Assembly (NCBI GenBank): GCA_011800155.1
Contig: JAALGH010000011.1
Span: forward strand, 1,736,001-1,800,000
Direction of reading: 5' to 3'
DNA: 64,000 nt
Source of the DNA: Flammulina velutipes
Taxonomy: Eukaryota; Basidiomycota; Agaricomycetes; Agaricales; Physalacriaceae
The number at the start of each line of letters is the position of its first letter. The stretch's first letter is position 1. Positions 44,403 to 53,743 of the stretch are shown piece after piece. A model generated the notes under the pieces. The model saw nothing but the letters and a program-made list of their open reading frames with translations. It ran no database searches and was not told the origin of the DNA. The translations under genes were made by a program, and so were the position numbers.

Positions 44403-47400
44403 TCATTCAACTGATTGTCCTACTGTGTCCGAGTCTTCTGAAAGATTCTCGTCCCTGTCGATCAGCGCATTGTGGTCAGCTCCTTCTAATGTCTTGTGTG
44501 CTTTGTCATTTTGCTTGTCTCTCATGATATCATGTGTTCGGCTGATATAGGGTATGACTCGAAAGGCTGCAAAGGGTGCCGCACGTATGGTGCCATCTAA
44601 TTCTTTGACTACATAATTACCCCGAGTCGTTCGCTTAACTATCTCAAAGGGTCCAAGATATCGGTCTTTCGTCTTAAATTGGGTGACGTTCATTTCTAAA
44701 GCTGTGTTCCGGATGAGGACTAGATCGCCCGGTTCGTAATGTTCAAACTGAAGCCGATGTTCAAACCTCCGCATGAACTGCTCTTTTGCTCGAAATCGGG
44801 ACTTTTTCAAAATCTCACTGGCCCGTTTGGTATCCTGAGGTAGCTTTTGTAGTTGGCGTATTCTTAATTGTAATAATTCTACCTTGGTCAGTCCTTTCTG
44901 AAATCCTTCAACCAGGAAGGTCGCTTCAGTCAGATCAAACGGTAGTAAGGGTTCGGCTCCGTGGAGTAGGAAATAGGGTGAGTATCCGGTTACATGACTC
45001 ACTGTGATCCGATCTGCAAATACGGCAAGCGGCAGTTGGAGGTGCCAGTTCCGGACATCTCCGTTTGGGTTCCGATCACTGGATAGAACTAGTGCCTCTC
45101 GTAATACTGCATGACTTCGTTCTACTACTCCGTTAGCATGCTTGTTGTAAGGTACAACTTTGACTTGTGGAATATTTAGGCGATCCATCAGTTTTTCGAA
45201 TGCTCCAGCTACTTCTGATCCATTGTCGGTGGTCACTTGTTGTACCACTCCATATCGACAATAAATTTCTTCCCAAAAGAACTTAGCCATTGGCTTGGAT
45301 TGATTATTCCGTAATGCTCGTGCTTCGATAGCTCCTGTTAAGTCATCCTTGCAGCTTACGACCCAGCTAAATCCACCTGACTCAGGCATTTTCATTACAT
45401 CAATATAGACCTTTTGGAATGGATGTTGAGGTGAAGAGACAGTCGGAGGTATTTCGAGCCTAACTTTGGATCGTAGTTGACATCGTATGCATGAGGCTAG
45501 ATGAAAATGTACATCACTTCGTTGGTAGGGCCAGTAGAATCTAGCTCGAAGGAGTTCATAGACTACTTGTTCCCCTTTATGGCCTAGTTCGTCATGAGCT
45601 TGGGTGATAAGTTCGACTTTCTTTGTAGCGTTTAATATTACCAATTGTGGTGTGCTTCCTGGGTTTCGTTTGAACATCCGATCAGATTCCTTGTCAATAT
45701 AAAATTGGGTAACCTTTTTTAGAAAATGTCGCCTGGCTTGTTCACTAGTGAATCCTTCTATTGGAAGCTCTAACGTGCGTAGAAAGTGATGTACTTTCTG
45801 GATATTTTGATTTTCTTTTCCCGTGTTCATGTCAGCTGAAGGTAAAGTCTTTGCTTTGTACGGCATGACACTTAATGGTCTTTGATCAAACATCAGAGCT
45901 TTCTCCGGATGGGGAATATGAGTCATTAGAAATACCTTGTCGGTCCAAAAGTCTGTGTCGCTATCTGATTCAGTATTTTCGCTAGCTGCTAGCCTTCGCC
46001 TTGAGAGCCCGTCAGGACCTTTAAAGTCTTTGGCTGGTACATGTATTAGTTCAAAATCGAATAATAATATGCCTTGAATCCATCGATTCATTGGCGCCTT
46101 TGGATCTAGTGCTGGTCCGTTAATCATTCCTTTAATGTACTTAGCGTCTACCTCAATTCTGAGTCGATTTTCAGTTCCGATCAAATGGAGACTCCAGTGT
46201 CTTAAGGCACGATAAAGTCCGTATAGTTCTAGCTTTGGTTGAGAGTACTGTGACTCCACCTTATTCATTGGTATCGATCCATATCGTGCTGGCCTTCGTT
46301 TTCCATTTTCATCTTCTTGTGATAGAATGAATCCGACAGCTATGTAACTTGTGTCTACCGATAAGTAAATGGGTCGGTCGGACTTATAATCTATTGGGCG
46401 TAGAATTGGTGCTGATGTAATGGTCTTTTTCAGCTGTTCGAAGGTCTCTTCTCGTTTGGATGTCCATTCGAATTCGGTATCTCGATGCAAGAGCTCAGTG
46501 AGTGGGCGGATAATTTTAGAATAATCCTTGATCCAAATTCGGACAGTTCCGCAAATTCCAAGGAAACCTCGGACTTCGCTAATATTTCTTGGTCTCGGCC
46601 AGTCTAGAATCTTGATGACTCTGTCCTTATCTGGTTCCCGGCCTTGAGCAGAGCATGTCTGCCCCACGATAGTTACTTTAGGACGACACATTTGGGTCTT
46701 CTTTGCCGAGAATGTTGCTCCCGCACATTCTATTTTATGCATGATTCGGTTTACATCATTAGCGTGTTCCCAAATAAATCGGCGGATTTGAGAGTTGTCT
46801 GGTAGTGTCTCTGGTTGTCCTTGGTCGTCAAGGTACTGCGTGGATGGACCCTTGATAGGAAGATCATCAATAAAGACGTTAGCGACATGTGGAATCTCAT
46901 CTTTCAATATGAAGACCATGCAGTTCTGAAATTCAGCGGGTGAATTAGTATATCCTGTGGGTAGTGCTGTCAGGCGTAATAGGCCAAGAGGGGAGGAAAA
47001 GGCGGTCATGTCTCGGGACTTGACACTGACTATCCTGGCGTCAAATCCCCAGAATAAGTCGAATACAGTATAGCATTGGCTTCCGGCAAAGGGTTCGACA
47101 AAATTATCGATTATTGGAAGTAGCCCGGCATCCCGAATAGTGACTTTATTCAATGGTTGGAGATCATGCACAATTCTAAGAGCTCCGTTTTTCTTGAGGA
47201 CACAAAACCATCTTCCTCGATAGGAGGACTGGCTTGGCTCATAAGCACCAGCATCAATCTTATTTTTTAATACTTCCACAACTTTATCTAGAATTCCCGG
47301 TGGTATCGGAATGTTCCGATATTCCCAAGGGGTATGGGGAACAGTAGGCATGATGTAGTCAGAGAAATAACTCTGCTTTAGAGTTCCTCGATCAGTGTCT

Positions 47401-48155
47401 TCGAATGCTAGAGCCTTTTCATTTAGCCTAAGGACATGTTGAAATAGTCGTTCTTCTTCTTTCGAAAGGAAACCTTCGTGATTGATATCTAGATTGTCCA
47501 TGCGTTCTTGAGTCAGTCGTTGACCTGGACTAAACTCAGGGGGCTTAGTTGGTAGAGGTGAAAGAGTAAGTAAAGGGTCTTCTGGTATAGTGCGTCGTAC
47601 TCGAGCTTCTTCCGGAAATGTTCCCGACACTGGGTGGACCTTCTTATCTACTCGTTTATACATTGTAAATATTTTAAAGGTTTCGGAGATACTTCTATCC
47701 TCCGACGACCAGTCTGTGGGAAAAATCACTAGATCTCCGGATTCTGGTCGATATGCGGTCAGGATTAATGGAGTCAGTTCTGGGCTTTCGGATCCTTTTA
47801 AGCAGTGTCGTGTGAATGATGGTAGACCCGATTTACCTACTTCGATGTACATGACTTTATGTGTATCTATTTCTGGCTGGTTTTCTTTAAAATTCAATTG
47901 AATTTCAAAGATACGATACACAGGTATTAGTACAAGTGCTAGTACGTATGGGAGCACTTGGCTTCCCATCTGTGCTAAGAGTAGAGTAGAAAGGTCCAAA
48001 AGTAAAGGAAAGCTACTAAGGAAGACTATAGTGTCTGTAGGAAACAGAAGGCAATAGAAGTTATACGAATACAATGGATGGACCATAATAAATATCGTAC
48101 ATAGGTACAATGGCAGTGCCATGATTAGAAGGGCGATTGTTAGATAGACGAACAT
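44403..48155 (-). CDS. pol: Ty3/Gypsy pol: reverse transcriptase, RNase H, integrase
   Basis: The 1250-residue frame carries reverse transcriptase (FDLFWGFDARIV, LPTGYTNSPAEFQ and the active site FIDDLP near residue 430), RNase H (YLSVDTSYIAVGFILSQ with the catalytic Asp, ELYGLYRAL, VDAKYIKGM), an integrase HHCC finger (HDELGHKGEQ ... CIRC) and integrase core residues in YIDVMKMP (about 918), VTTDNGSE (about 977) and ANGVVERSH (about 1011). No chromodomain follows. The first 80 or so residues are strongly hydrophobic (MFVYLTIALLIMALPLYLC) and look more like a translated pyrimidine-rich leader than a real domain. The frame is in phase with the upstream gag frame. There are no stops or frameshifts inside, so the enzyme part may be active. 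Confidence 0.92.
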   Translation of the reverse strand: MFVYLTIALLIMALPLYLCTIFIMVHPLYSYNFYCLLFPTDTIVFLSSFPLLLDLSTLLLAQMGSQVLPYVLALVLIPVYRIFEIQLNFKENQPEIDTHKVMYIEVGKSGLPSFTRHCLKGSESPELTPLILTAYRPESGDLVIFPTDWSSEDRSISETFKIFTMYKRVDKKVHPVSGTFPEEARVRRTIPEDPLLTLSPLPTKPPEFSPGQRLTQERMDNLDINHEGFLSKEEERLFQHVLRLNEKALAFEDTDRGTLKQSYFSDYIMPTVPHTPWEYRNIPIPPGILDKVVEVLKNKIDAGAYEPSQSSYRGRWFCVLKKNGALRIVHDLQPLNKVTIRDAGLLPIIDNFVEPFAGSQCYTVFDLFWGFDARIVSVKSRDMTAFSSPLGLLRLTALPTGYTNSPAEFQNCMVFILKDEIPHVANVFIDDLPIKGPSTQYLDDQGQPETLPDNSQIRRFIWEHANDVNRIMHKIECAGATFSAKKTQMCRPKVTIVGQTCSAQGREPDKDRVIKILDWPRPRNISEVRGFLGICGTVRIWIKDYSKIIRPLTELLHRDTEFEWTSKREETFEQLKKTITSAPILRPIDYKSDRPIYLSVDTSYIAVGFILSQEDENGKRRPARYGSIPMNKVESQYSQPKLELYGLYRALRHWSLHLIGTENRLRIEVDAKYIKGMINGPALDPKAPMNRWIQGILLFDFELIHVPAKDFKGPDGLSRRRLAASENTESDSDTDFWTDKVFLMTHIPHPEKALMFDQRPLSVMPYKAKTLPSADMNTGKENQNIQKVHHFLRTLELPIEGFTSEQARRHFLKKVTQFYIDKESDRMFKRNPGSTPQLVILNATKKVELITQAHDELGHKGEQVVYELLRARFYWPYQRSDVHFHLASCIRCQLRSKVRLEIPPTVSSPQHPFQKVYIDVMKMPESGGFSWVVSCKDDLTGAIEARALRNNQSKPMAKFFWEEIYCRYGVVQQVTTDNGSEVAGAFEKLMDRLNIPQVKVVPYNKHANGVVERSHAVLREALVLSSDRNPNGDVRNWHLQLPLAVFADRITVSHVTGYSPYFLLHGAEPLLPFDLTEATFLVEGFQKGLTKVELLQLRIRQLQKLPQDTKRASEILKKSRFRAKEQFMRRFEHRLQFEHYEPGDLVLIRNTALEMNVTQFKTKDRYLGPFEIVKRTTRGNYVVKELDGTIRAAPFAAFRVIPYISRTHDIMRDKQNDKAHKTLEGADHNALIDRDENLSEDSDTVGQSVE

Positions 48156-48219
48156 AAAAAGAAAAAGGAAGGGGGCATAGGTTGTATAAATAACAGGATA
48201 ATCCAGACGAGGGTACCAG

Positions 48220-48252
48220 CTAGAGAGGGTCTTGGTGAACTAGGTCACTTAC
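48220..48252 (-). other. Candidate 33-nt mini-intron joining the gag frame to pol
   Basis: The upstream frame ends ...CAT TTG TAA GTG ACC TAG. GTAAGT, a perfect donor, starts inside the last sense codon, a GTGAC branch-like word follows, and ACCCTCTCTAG is a good acceptor. The length is a multiple of three, and removal would eliminate both stops and continue directly into the pol frame. At 33 nt it is short for a mushroom intron. Stop-codon readthrough is an alternative. Confidence 0.35.
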
Positions 48253-51200
48253 AAATGGAAGTCAATGTATGGAAAGAGGTGACCCATGTAGTCAAAGTGA
48301 TCGATAGGGTCCAAGTATCCTTCGTTGAGAAGCAGACGTGCATCCTCAGGAAGATACATAATAGAGGTCCGGACCATGCGGCAGGTGTTAGCGAGCTCCC
48401 CGTCATGATTCTGGTCCAGAAGATGAGCCATATGATAGAAGAATTCATCCTCCTCCCATAGTAGAAGAGGGTTTCGAGGAGGACGAGGATGACGAGGTGG
48501 GGGGTATGGTCCAAGTTGGCCATCTGGAAGAGGCTGCGTGCGGTCCAAATGGATGCAAAGATGGTTGAATCCTTGTTCCAGATCTCCTTTGGTCTCGTCA
48601 AGGAATCGAATCATAGAGCAATGATGGTAGAAGTAGTGTCGAGTCGGATCTTCCTCTGGGCGCTCATCAATCAAGTGACGAGCAGAGGTTAACATGAGGA
48701 ACTCGGTAAGGCATCCAATGGAGTACGTGATAGCGTTGCGAGCTCCTCGAAGCTTGGAGAGTATAGAGGAGTTTTGCACAAACACATTGCTCAAGAAAAG
48801 GCGCCGAGGATCAAAGGTGGGATCGATAAAAGTGAATTGGCGTTTTCCAGTAATGAACCGCTCGGTTGTGAGAGCTGGAATGTGGGTGCTAAGAGACTGG
48901 ATGTGGGGACGAGGATGCTGTGAAAAGGGAAGTCCAACGTATGAAGCCCTGGATGGGGGAAAGGTCATGATGGGATCATAGTGTCGAGGAGTCTTCTGAG
49001 CTTCCTCGTCGAGGTATCGATATCCTGGCCAGTCGTTGAAGAACTGCTCAGCCTTGTACCCATTATAGGTATGAGCATAGTCCTCGATTCGTTTCGCAAG
49101 GGCCTGATCAACGGGAAGGTGTGATGCTCGCAGAGGAACGACAGGGGGAATGAGTCCTTCCACATCGAAAAGGGCAGTGACAACGTGCCCAGAAAGCTGG
49201 CGAAGTGGAAAGTCATGGATAGGAGGTCCATAGTCCTTGGAATCCGGGTGCATGAAGCGCATGTCCTCCGAGTAGGTGAGGGGATGTTGATCGTAAGGTC
49301 CATCAAAGATAGAGGTGGAGTAGACTGGGTTGGTGCCACTGTGAATAGCTTGGGCATGGAAGGATGTGAATACATATCCAGCCCTGCCACGGGAGAGGAC
49401 TTCTCCTGCTGCGTCAACATTCATTCGGTGGCGACACTTGTGGACTGTCATTGCATCGACATGACCGAAGTTGTCTGGTTCACGAGTGTGTATGGCGAAG
49501 GTCAAGTAGGGTGGTTCGTGATGATTTCCAGCTGCATGGATCAAGGTGACTGGGTGCTGAGGGTGCTGAAGCTGAAAGGCGGCTTGCTGGATGGCTGCTA
49601 AGGATGGAGCAGGTACTGGTTCGATTAGGTCTTTAATTAATGGTAAGTCTGAGGCTAGACTTAGGGGGCTAGATGGTTGCTTACTCATGTCGTCCCCTGG
49701 CTGTTGTCCTTCCTCACTATCAGTCTCTGATCCACGAGTGACGTTGGTCGGCTGGCTTCGAGCGGAAGTCTCCCAAAAGCTTGTGTCCGAATCAGTATCC
49801 ATTTCGCCATCCGAACTGTCCGATTCTGGGTCGGACTCCTTCTCAGACTCTAGCTCATCCTCTACAGGAGTGGGTAGTTGAATCGGCCCCGGAGGTAAGG
49901 GTGGAAGGGATAACGTATGGATGTGGCGCAGTTGGTACGGAGTCAAGGGCCTTGGTCTGGGAGAAGCGATCTCGGGAATGGCAGTGACTTGAAGAACATC
50001 GACAGTAGTGTCATTATCGGTGGCAATTTCGGTTGGGTCAATAATGTCATCAGATGATCCTTTAGTAGGTGAATCAGTGCTGTGAATAGAGACGAACACT
50101 CTAACATGCTTACCGACATCAATCTGGACTCGTTTAAGACCAGTATGGCGCCGGTCAGTTCGTATGACAACGCGAGTGTCTTCTGGGGTCTCTTCATCCA
50201 CGATAATGTTGGGTTTCTTCAAAGCCTTGCCTTGAAGAAGAGAAGGAGCTGAATCGGTAAGTCGCAGTGTCTGAATCTGGTAGAGAGTCCGCTCACCCTC
50301 TTCGACCATCTCCTGGTAGTAGTCCAAGGGGTTAGGATCGGGTGAAGCTGGAAGATTCTCCTGGTATTCGTTGCGTTCGTAGTCCAGGGTAGTCGTGATG
50401 GTAGTCTCCGGAGCTGGTCTGTCTTCCGGTTCCGGGGAGTCCCTCATCGTGGGAAGAAATGGTGTCTCGGTAATGTCCTCCATCTCATCCTCAGTAGAGT
50501 AGTCTCCGTCCACATCACTAGCCAGGTAGGTCTCGAATGTGTTGGCAGAAGGGGATGAAAAGTCGGTGGTAGTGGTGGAAGACCGTGGAGTGGGACGGAT
50601 GGACATGTTTTGCCATGTCTTGGTGAGGTCGATTTCGGTTTGGAAAAGGTAGGGGTCACAGAGGATGGTGGATAGTTTCTCGATGGTTAGTGCCCGGGGG
50701 TCACTGACTGGGTCGAAAGATGGATCATTGAAATCAGCAGTGGTAGCGATGACTGAGGCGATGTACTTCAGCCATTGGGTATGATATAGGTACGTGGAGT
50801 ACTTACTGCGCTGCATGAGCTCTGTAATCTTGGTGAGGGTTACAGCAAGGCCTATACGTTTGTCGATCCTCAAGCCATATGTGAGTTCGTTGAGTCGAGC
50901 CTCATTGAGGTAGATAACTGGTCCGAGGGTAGGTCCGTTGAGTTCCTGGTCGTTTCGTGCAGCTAGCAGAAAAGGAACTTGTTTTAGTAAATGGTTGGCA
51001 AAGGTCGGGTCTGTAAAACGGGGTGGAGAATGCCAGTCCGGAATGACGGGAGGGGAAGAATGGTGAAGGAAAAGGACTGTGGAATCCTTACCTTCATCGC
51101 GTTCTGATGCTCGGTTGATCATGTTGTCTAACTCTTCGGTCGAGATAGCCTGCTTGACATCCACCTTCCAGTCTGGTACGTCGGCCATGGCTTCCAGTGG

Positions 51201-52022
51201 TTGGGAGACGGGAAAGTCGAGACATGCCATGCCACCACTATGTTCGAGTCGGGCAATACGTCCGTCGTCAGTGAGACAGCCCCCAAAGGGTCCCAACTGA
51301 GAGGCGTCGCGTTCCTCTTCACAGAGTAACTGGCCTGGTAGATCAAACTTGTCAGATTTAGATCGGCATTCAATGTCTGGGTACACACGGATGATGGCTC
51401 CATTGGCTTGAATGGCTAGGACATGGCCCATCCGAACAGAGGGATCATGTCCGGGTTCGAGCGTGATGACGCGTCCATTAACGAGAAGGTGTTGTTCGAG
51501 ACGGAATCCGTTGAGTGGATCAATGCGTGTGGGAAGTCGAGCAGCGGTGGGGCAGACGATGATGGTGCCGTGGAAGTCGAGAGGTCCTTTGACAACCTCG
51601 AGAATGGCGGACGTGACGGCGCTCTGGATCTGAGTGCCAGTGCAGCGTGGAAGGATGAGGGCTTTGGGAAATGGTGCGGGTCGGGGAGCTAGGTTCTCCC
51701 GTACATGGAGGGGAATAGCGGCGGTATAGACACGGTCGTCGTCTGACGCGCCAGAATCGGTAGCGTTGGCCACCGTGGATGGTACTTGGATGGTTCGGCG
51801 TTCAAGGATTTGAGGCATGTCGCCCCGTTCCGGTATTTGTTCGTGTTTGATTTGGTTGATGTCGGGGACGGAATGGAATTTGGGGGAAGGAATCATCTTT
51901 CCCCGCTCCTTGCCTTTATACTCGTTGACCGCGAGTACGGCGTCCTTGTTATCCCTCTCTTCTGGAGCCTGACTGGGCTCCGAAGCGCTCTCTTCATCTT
52001 CATGGTGCGTTCTTCCTTTCAT
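48249..52022 (-). CDS. Distal part of the giant retroelement ORF, unrecognised, at least 1257 aa
   Basis: I do not recognise any domain. The frame is open back to 52155, where the nested element begins, so the ATG at 52022 (MKGRTHHEDEESASEPSQAP) may not be the natural start. It has a globular-looking N-terminal third (FPKALILPRCTGTQIQSAVT, LNGFRLEQHLLVNGRVITLE), a low-complexity Pro/Asp/Ser/Thr middle, and a second conserved-looking part (PPYLTFAIHTREPDNFGHVD, HKCRHRMNVDAAGEVLSRGR, YAHTYNGYKAEQFFNDWPGY). It ends YLDPIDHFDYMGHLFPYIDF, directly before pol. Base composition seems richer in G and C than pol and the proximal gag. Such a long stop-free stretch must have been under coding selection. 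It may be a captured host gene or an element-specific protein. Confidence 0.7.
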   Translation of the reverse strand: MKGRTHHEDEESASEPSQAPEERDNKDAVLAVNEYKGKERGKMIPSPKFHSVPDINQIKHEQIPERGDMPQILERRTIQVPSTVANATDSGASDDDRVYTAAIPLHVRENLAPRPAPFPKALILPRCTGTQIQSAVTSAILEVVKGPLDFHGTIIVCPTAARLPTRIDPLNGFRLEQHLLVNGRVITLEPGHDPSVRMGHVLAIQANGAIIRVYPDIECRSKSDKFDLPGQLLCEEERDASQLGPFGGCLTDDGRIARLEHSGGMACLDFPVSQPLEAMADVPDWKVDVKQAISTEELDNMINRASERDEGKDSTVLFLHHSSPPVIPDWHSPPRFTDPTFANHLLKQVPFLLAARNDQELNGPTLGPVIYLNEARLNELTYGLRIDKRIGLAVTLTKITELMQRSKYSTYLYHTQWLKYIASVIATTADFNDPSFDPVSDPRALTIEKLSTILCDPYLFQTEIDLTKTWQNMSIRPTPRSSTTTTDFSSPSANTFETYLASDVDGDYSTEDEMEDITETPFLPTMRDSPEPEDRPAPETTITTTLDYERNEYQENLPASPDPNPLDYYQEMVEEGERTLYQIQTLRLTDSAPSLLQGKALKKPNIIVDEETPEDTRVVIRTDRRHTGLKRVQIDVGKHVRVFVSIHSTDSPTKGSSDDIIDPTEIATDNDTTVDVLQVTAIPEIASPRPRPLTPYQLRHIHTLSLPPLPPGPIQLPTPVEDELESEKESDPESDSSDGEMDTDSDTSFWETSARSQPTNVTRGSETDSEEGQQPGDDMSKQPSSPLSLASDLPLIKDLIEPVPAPSLAAIQQAAFQLQHPQHPVTLIHAAGNHHEPPYLTFAIHTREPDNFGHVDAMTVHKCRHRMNVDAAGEVLSRGRAGYVFTSFHAQAIHSGTNPVYSTSIFDGPYDQHPLTYSEDMRFMHPDSKDYGPPIHDFPLRQLSGHVVTALFDVEGLIPPVVPLRASHLPVDQALAKRIEDYAHTYNGYKAEQFFNDWPGYRYLDEEAQKTPRHYDPIMTFPPSRASYVGLPFSQHPRPHIQSLSTHIPALTTERFITGKRQFTFIDPTFDPRRLFLSNVFVQNSSILSKLRGARNAITYSIGCLTEFLMLTSARHLIDERPEEDPTRHYFYHHCSMIRFLDETKGDLEQGFNHLCIHLDRTQPLPDGQLGPYPPPRHPRPPRNPLLLWEEDEFFYHMAHLLDQNHDGELANTCRMVRTSIMYLPEDARLLLNEGYLDPIDHFDYMGHLFPYIDFHL

Positions 52023-52155
52023 TCTTATTGTATCCGTAGCTTGAGCTCTCAGCAGACTTGTTTTATTTGAATGCTTGTCCAGCTCGACGTCGCTGGTTCT
52101 TTCGGACGCAATCGTCCTTTCGTTCTCGCTCTGGAAGTCTAGCCAGCCGTCGTCT

Positions 52156-52162
52156 GGCTTGG
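52156..52162. repeat. 7-bp target duplication of the nested element, left copy
   Basis: GGCTTGG here matches 54964-54970 beyond the right arm. The assignment is supported because deleting the element plus one copy joins the two coding frames in phase without a stop. Confidence 0.85.
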
Positions 52163-53384
52163 CACCCTATGACATAGACCTAACTAGTTATCCAGCCCTA
52201 CTGATGGGGCCAAATAACTAGTTGCCAGCTCTTGTTAAGTAGGCCATTTTGGCAGGCTAATATGGCTGGCTGGCGGGCAGGGGGCGGGCTGGAATGGGGC
52301 GGGATGGGTCCCAAATATGGATAGGGATTGATGGGAGCATGTAGGGATTGATGGGCAGGGGGAGGGGGAGCAGGGGATGGGGAAATGTGGCCACACATAA
52401 ATCCGGACCTAGGGATTGATGGGTACTGATGTCATTGATTGACCAGGGGGATGGGGGATGGGGATAGGAATTGTGGCACCAGGAAAATCCGGACCTAGGG
52501 TTTGATGGGAGCAGGGGATGGGGGATGGGGGCAGGGGAAATGTGGCCACAGGAAAATCCGGACCTAGGGATTGATGGGAACTGATGGGATTGATGGGGGA
52601 GGGGATGAGGGATGGGGGCAGGGGGATTGAGAGCAGGGGACAATTGTGGCACCAGGATATATACTGGGCTATTGCCAGGGTATGAGGAGGGTATGGGAGG
52701 GATGATTGTAGGTTGAAAAATAAAATTCTTTCTAACTATCAGAAACATGAATGGGGGTGTGGCAGCTACTGAAACCAACAATAAAACGATGTGTGGCGCA
52801 TTTTTAATCGAGGAGCACATACCTCGGATCAACCTGGGGTTGTTTTAGATGTCTTCCTATTGAAAAATGGATGTGTGCAGCACAAAGAACCATGTAAAAA
52901 CACGAAGATTTGGCTGAGAAACAAGCCAAACATTATTGAAAATCCATCAAAAAGTACCAAAAAGGGAGCAGCACTTTGCCCTCGTTTGGGGGTGACCTGA
53001 AACCACTTGTAGGTCGTCCAGACACCTTTGGGGCATTGTATATGTCACTCAGTTAGGTCCTCAGGTCAACAGAACCCTTGGATATGATCAAAATGCCAAA
53101 AACCCGGACCACATAGCTTTGGGCCACACTATCAACTTGCCATGACCTGGGGACACCTTATATTCGAAGATATATGTATATAATGCTCTAATCATGAGTT
53201 AGATGAAGTCTGGAGTGTGAAAAATGCGGTCAAAACCTTGGATATACCCCAAATAATGTCCCCCACCAAAGCACATATACCATCAACATCTCCTGACCTC
53301 TGGGTTGTCCCAATGTGTTCTATTATCATTATAGATGATTTATTAGCACCCCAGAGGTGTCCCCAGTGTGTCAAAATGCGAATA
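52163..53384 (+). repeat. Left terminal inverted repeat arm
   Basis: The arm pairs with 53744-54963. The outer 700 bp contain G/C-rich tandem repeats built around TAGGTCCGGATTTTCCTG read on the minus strand; the inner part is AT-rich. Confidence 0.85.
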
Positions 53385-53743
53385 GAAATGGTACAATAAT
53401 TTATATCCCCTCCTTCTACACCAAGAACTACCCTAACTATCACACATCTGAGTGGTGGACTATTGATTTTAACATCATATAATGTGTTTTTAGCCTCCCA
53501 GAATATGTCCCAGGTTGAACACCCTTCAATATAGAGCATGGACATTTGAGAATTAGTACAAAGATCATACCCTCAACATGTACCAAAGGGGTGTATCTTC
53601 GAGGTCTACCTGTGACCTGGGACCAAAGATATCATCTATATGATGTCAAATGACTATTAGAACAGTCCTAAAGATGTAGATATGCGAACCAATGGATGTA
53701 CTTGAGGAGGAAGGGTGAATAAGGGTTCACCTATTATCATGAA

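Noticed and set aside
44786..45007. Plus-strand frames inside pol
   Set aside because: They are antisense shadows of the integrase region.
48000..48155. Membrane anchor on Pol
   Set aside because: Hydrophobicity can be explained by translating a pyrimidine-rich leader; kept only as a finding to check.
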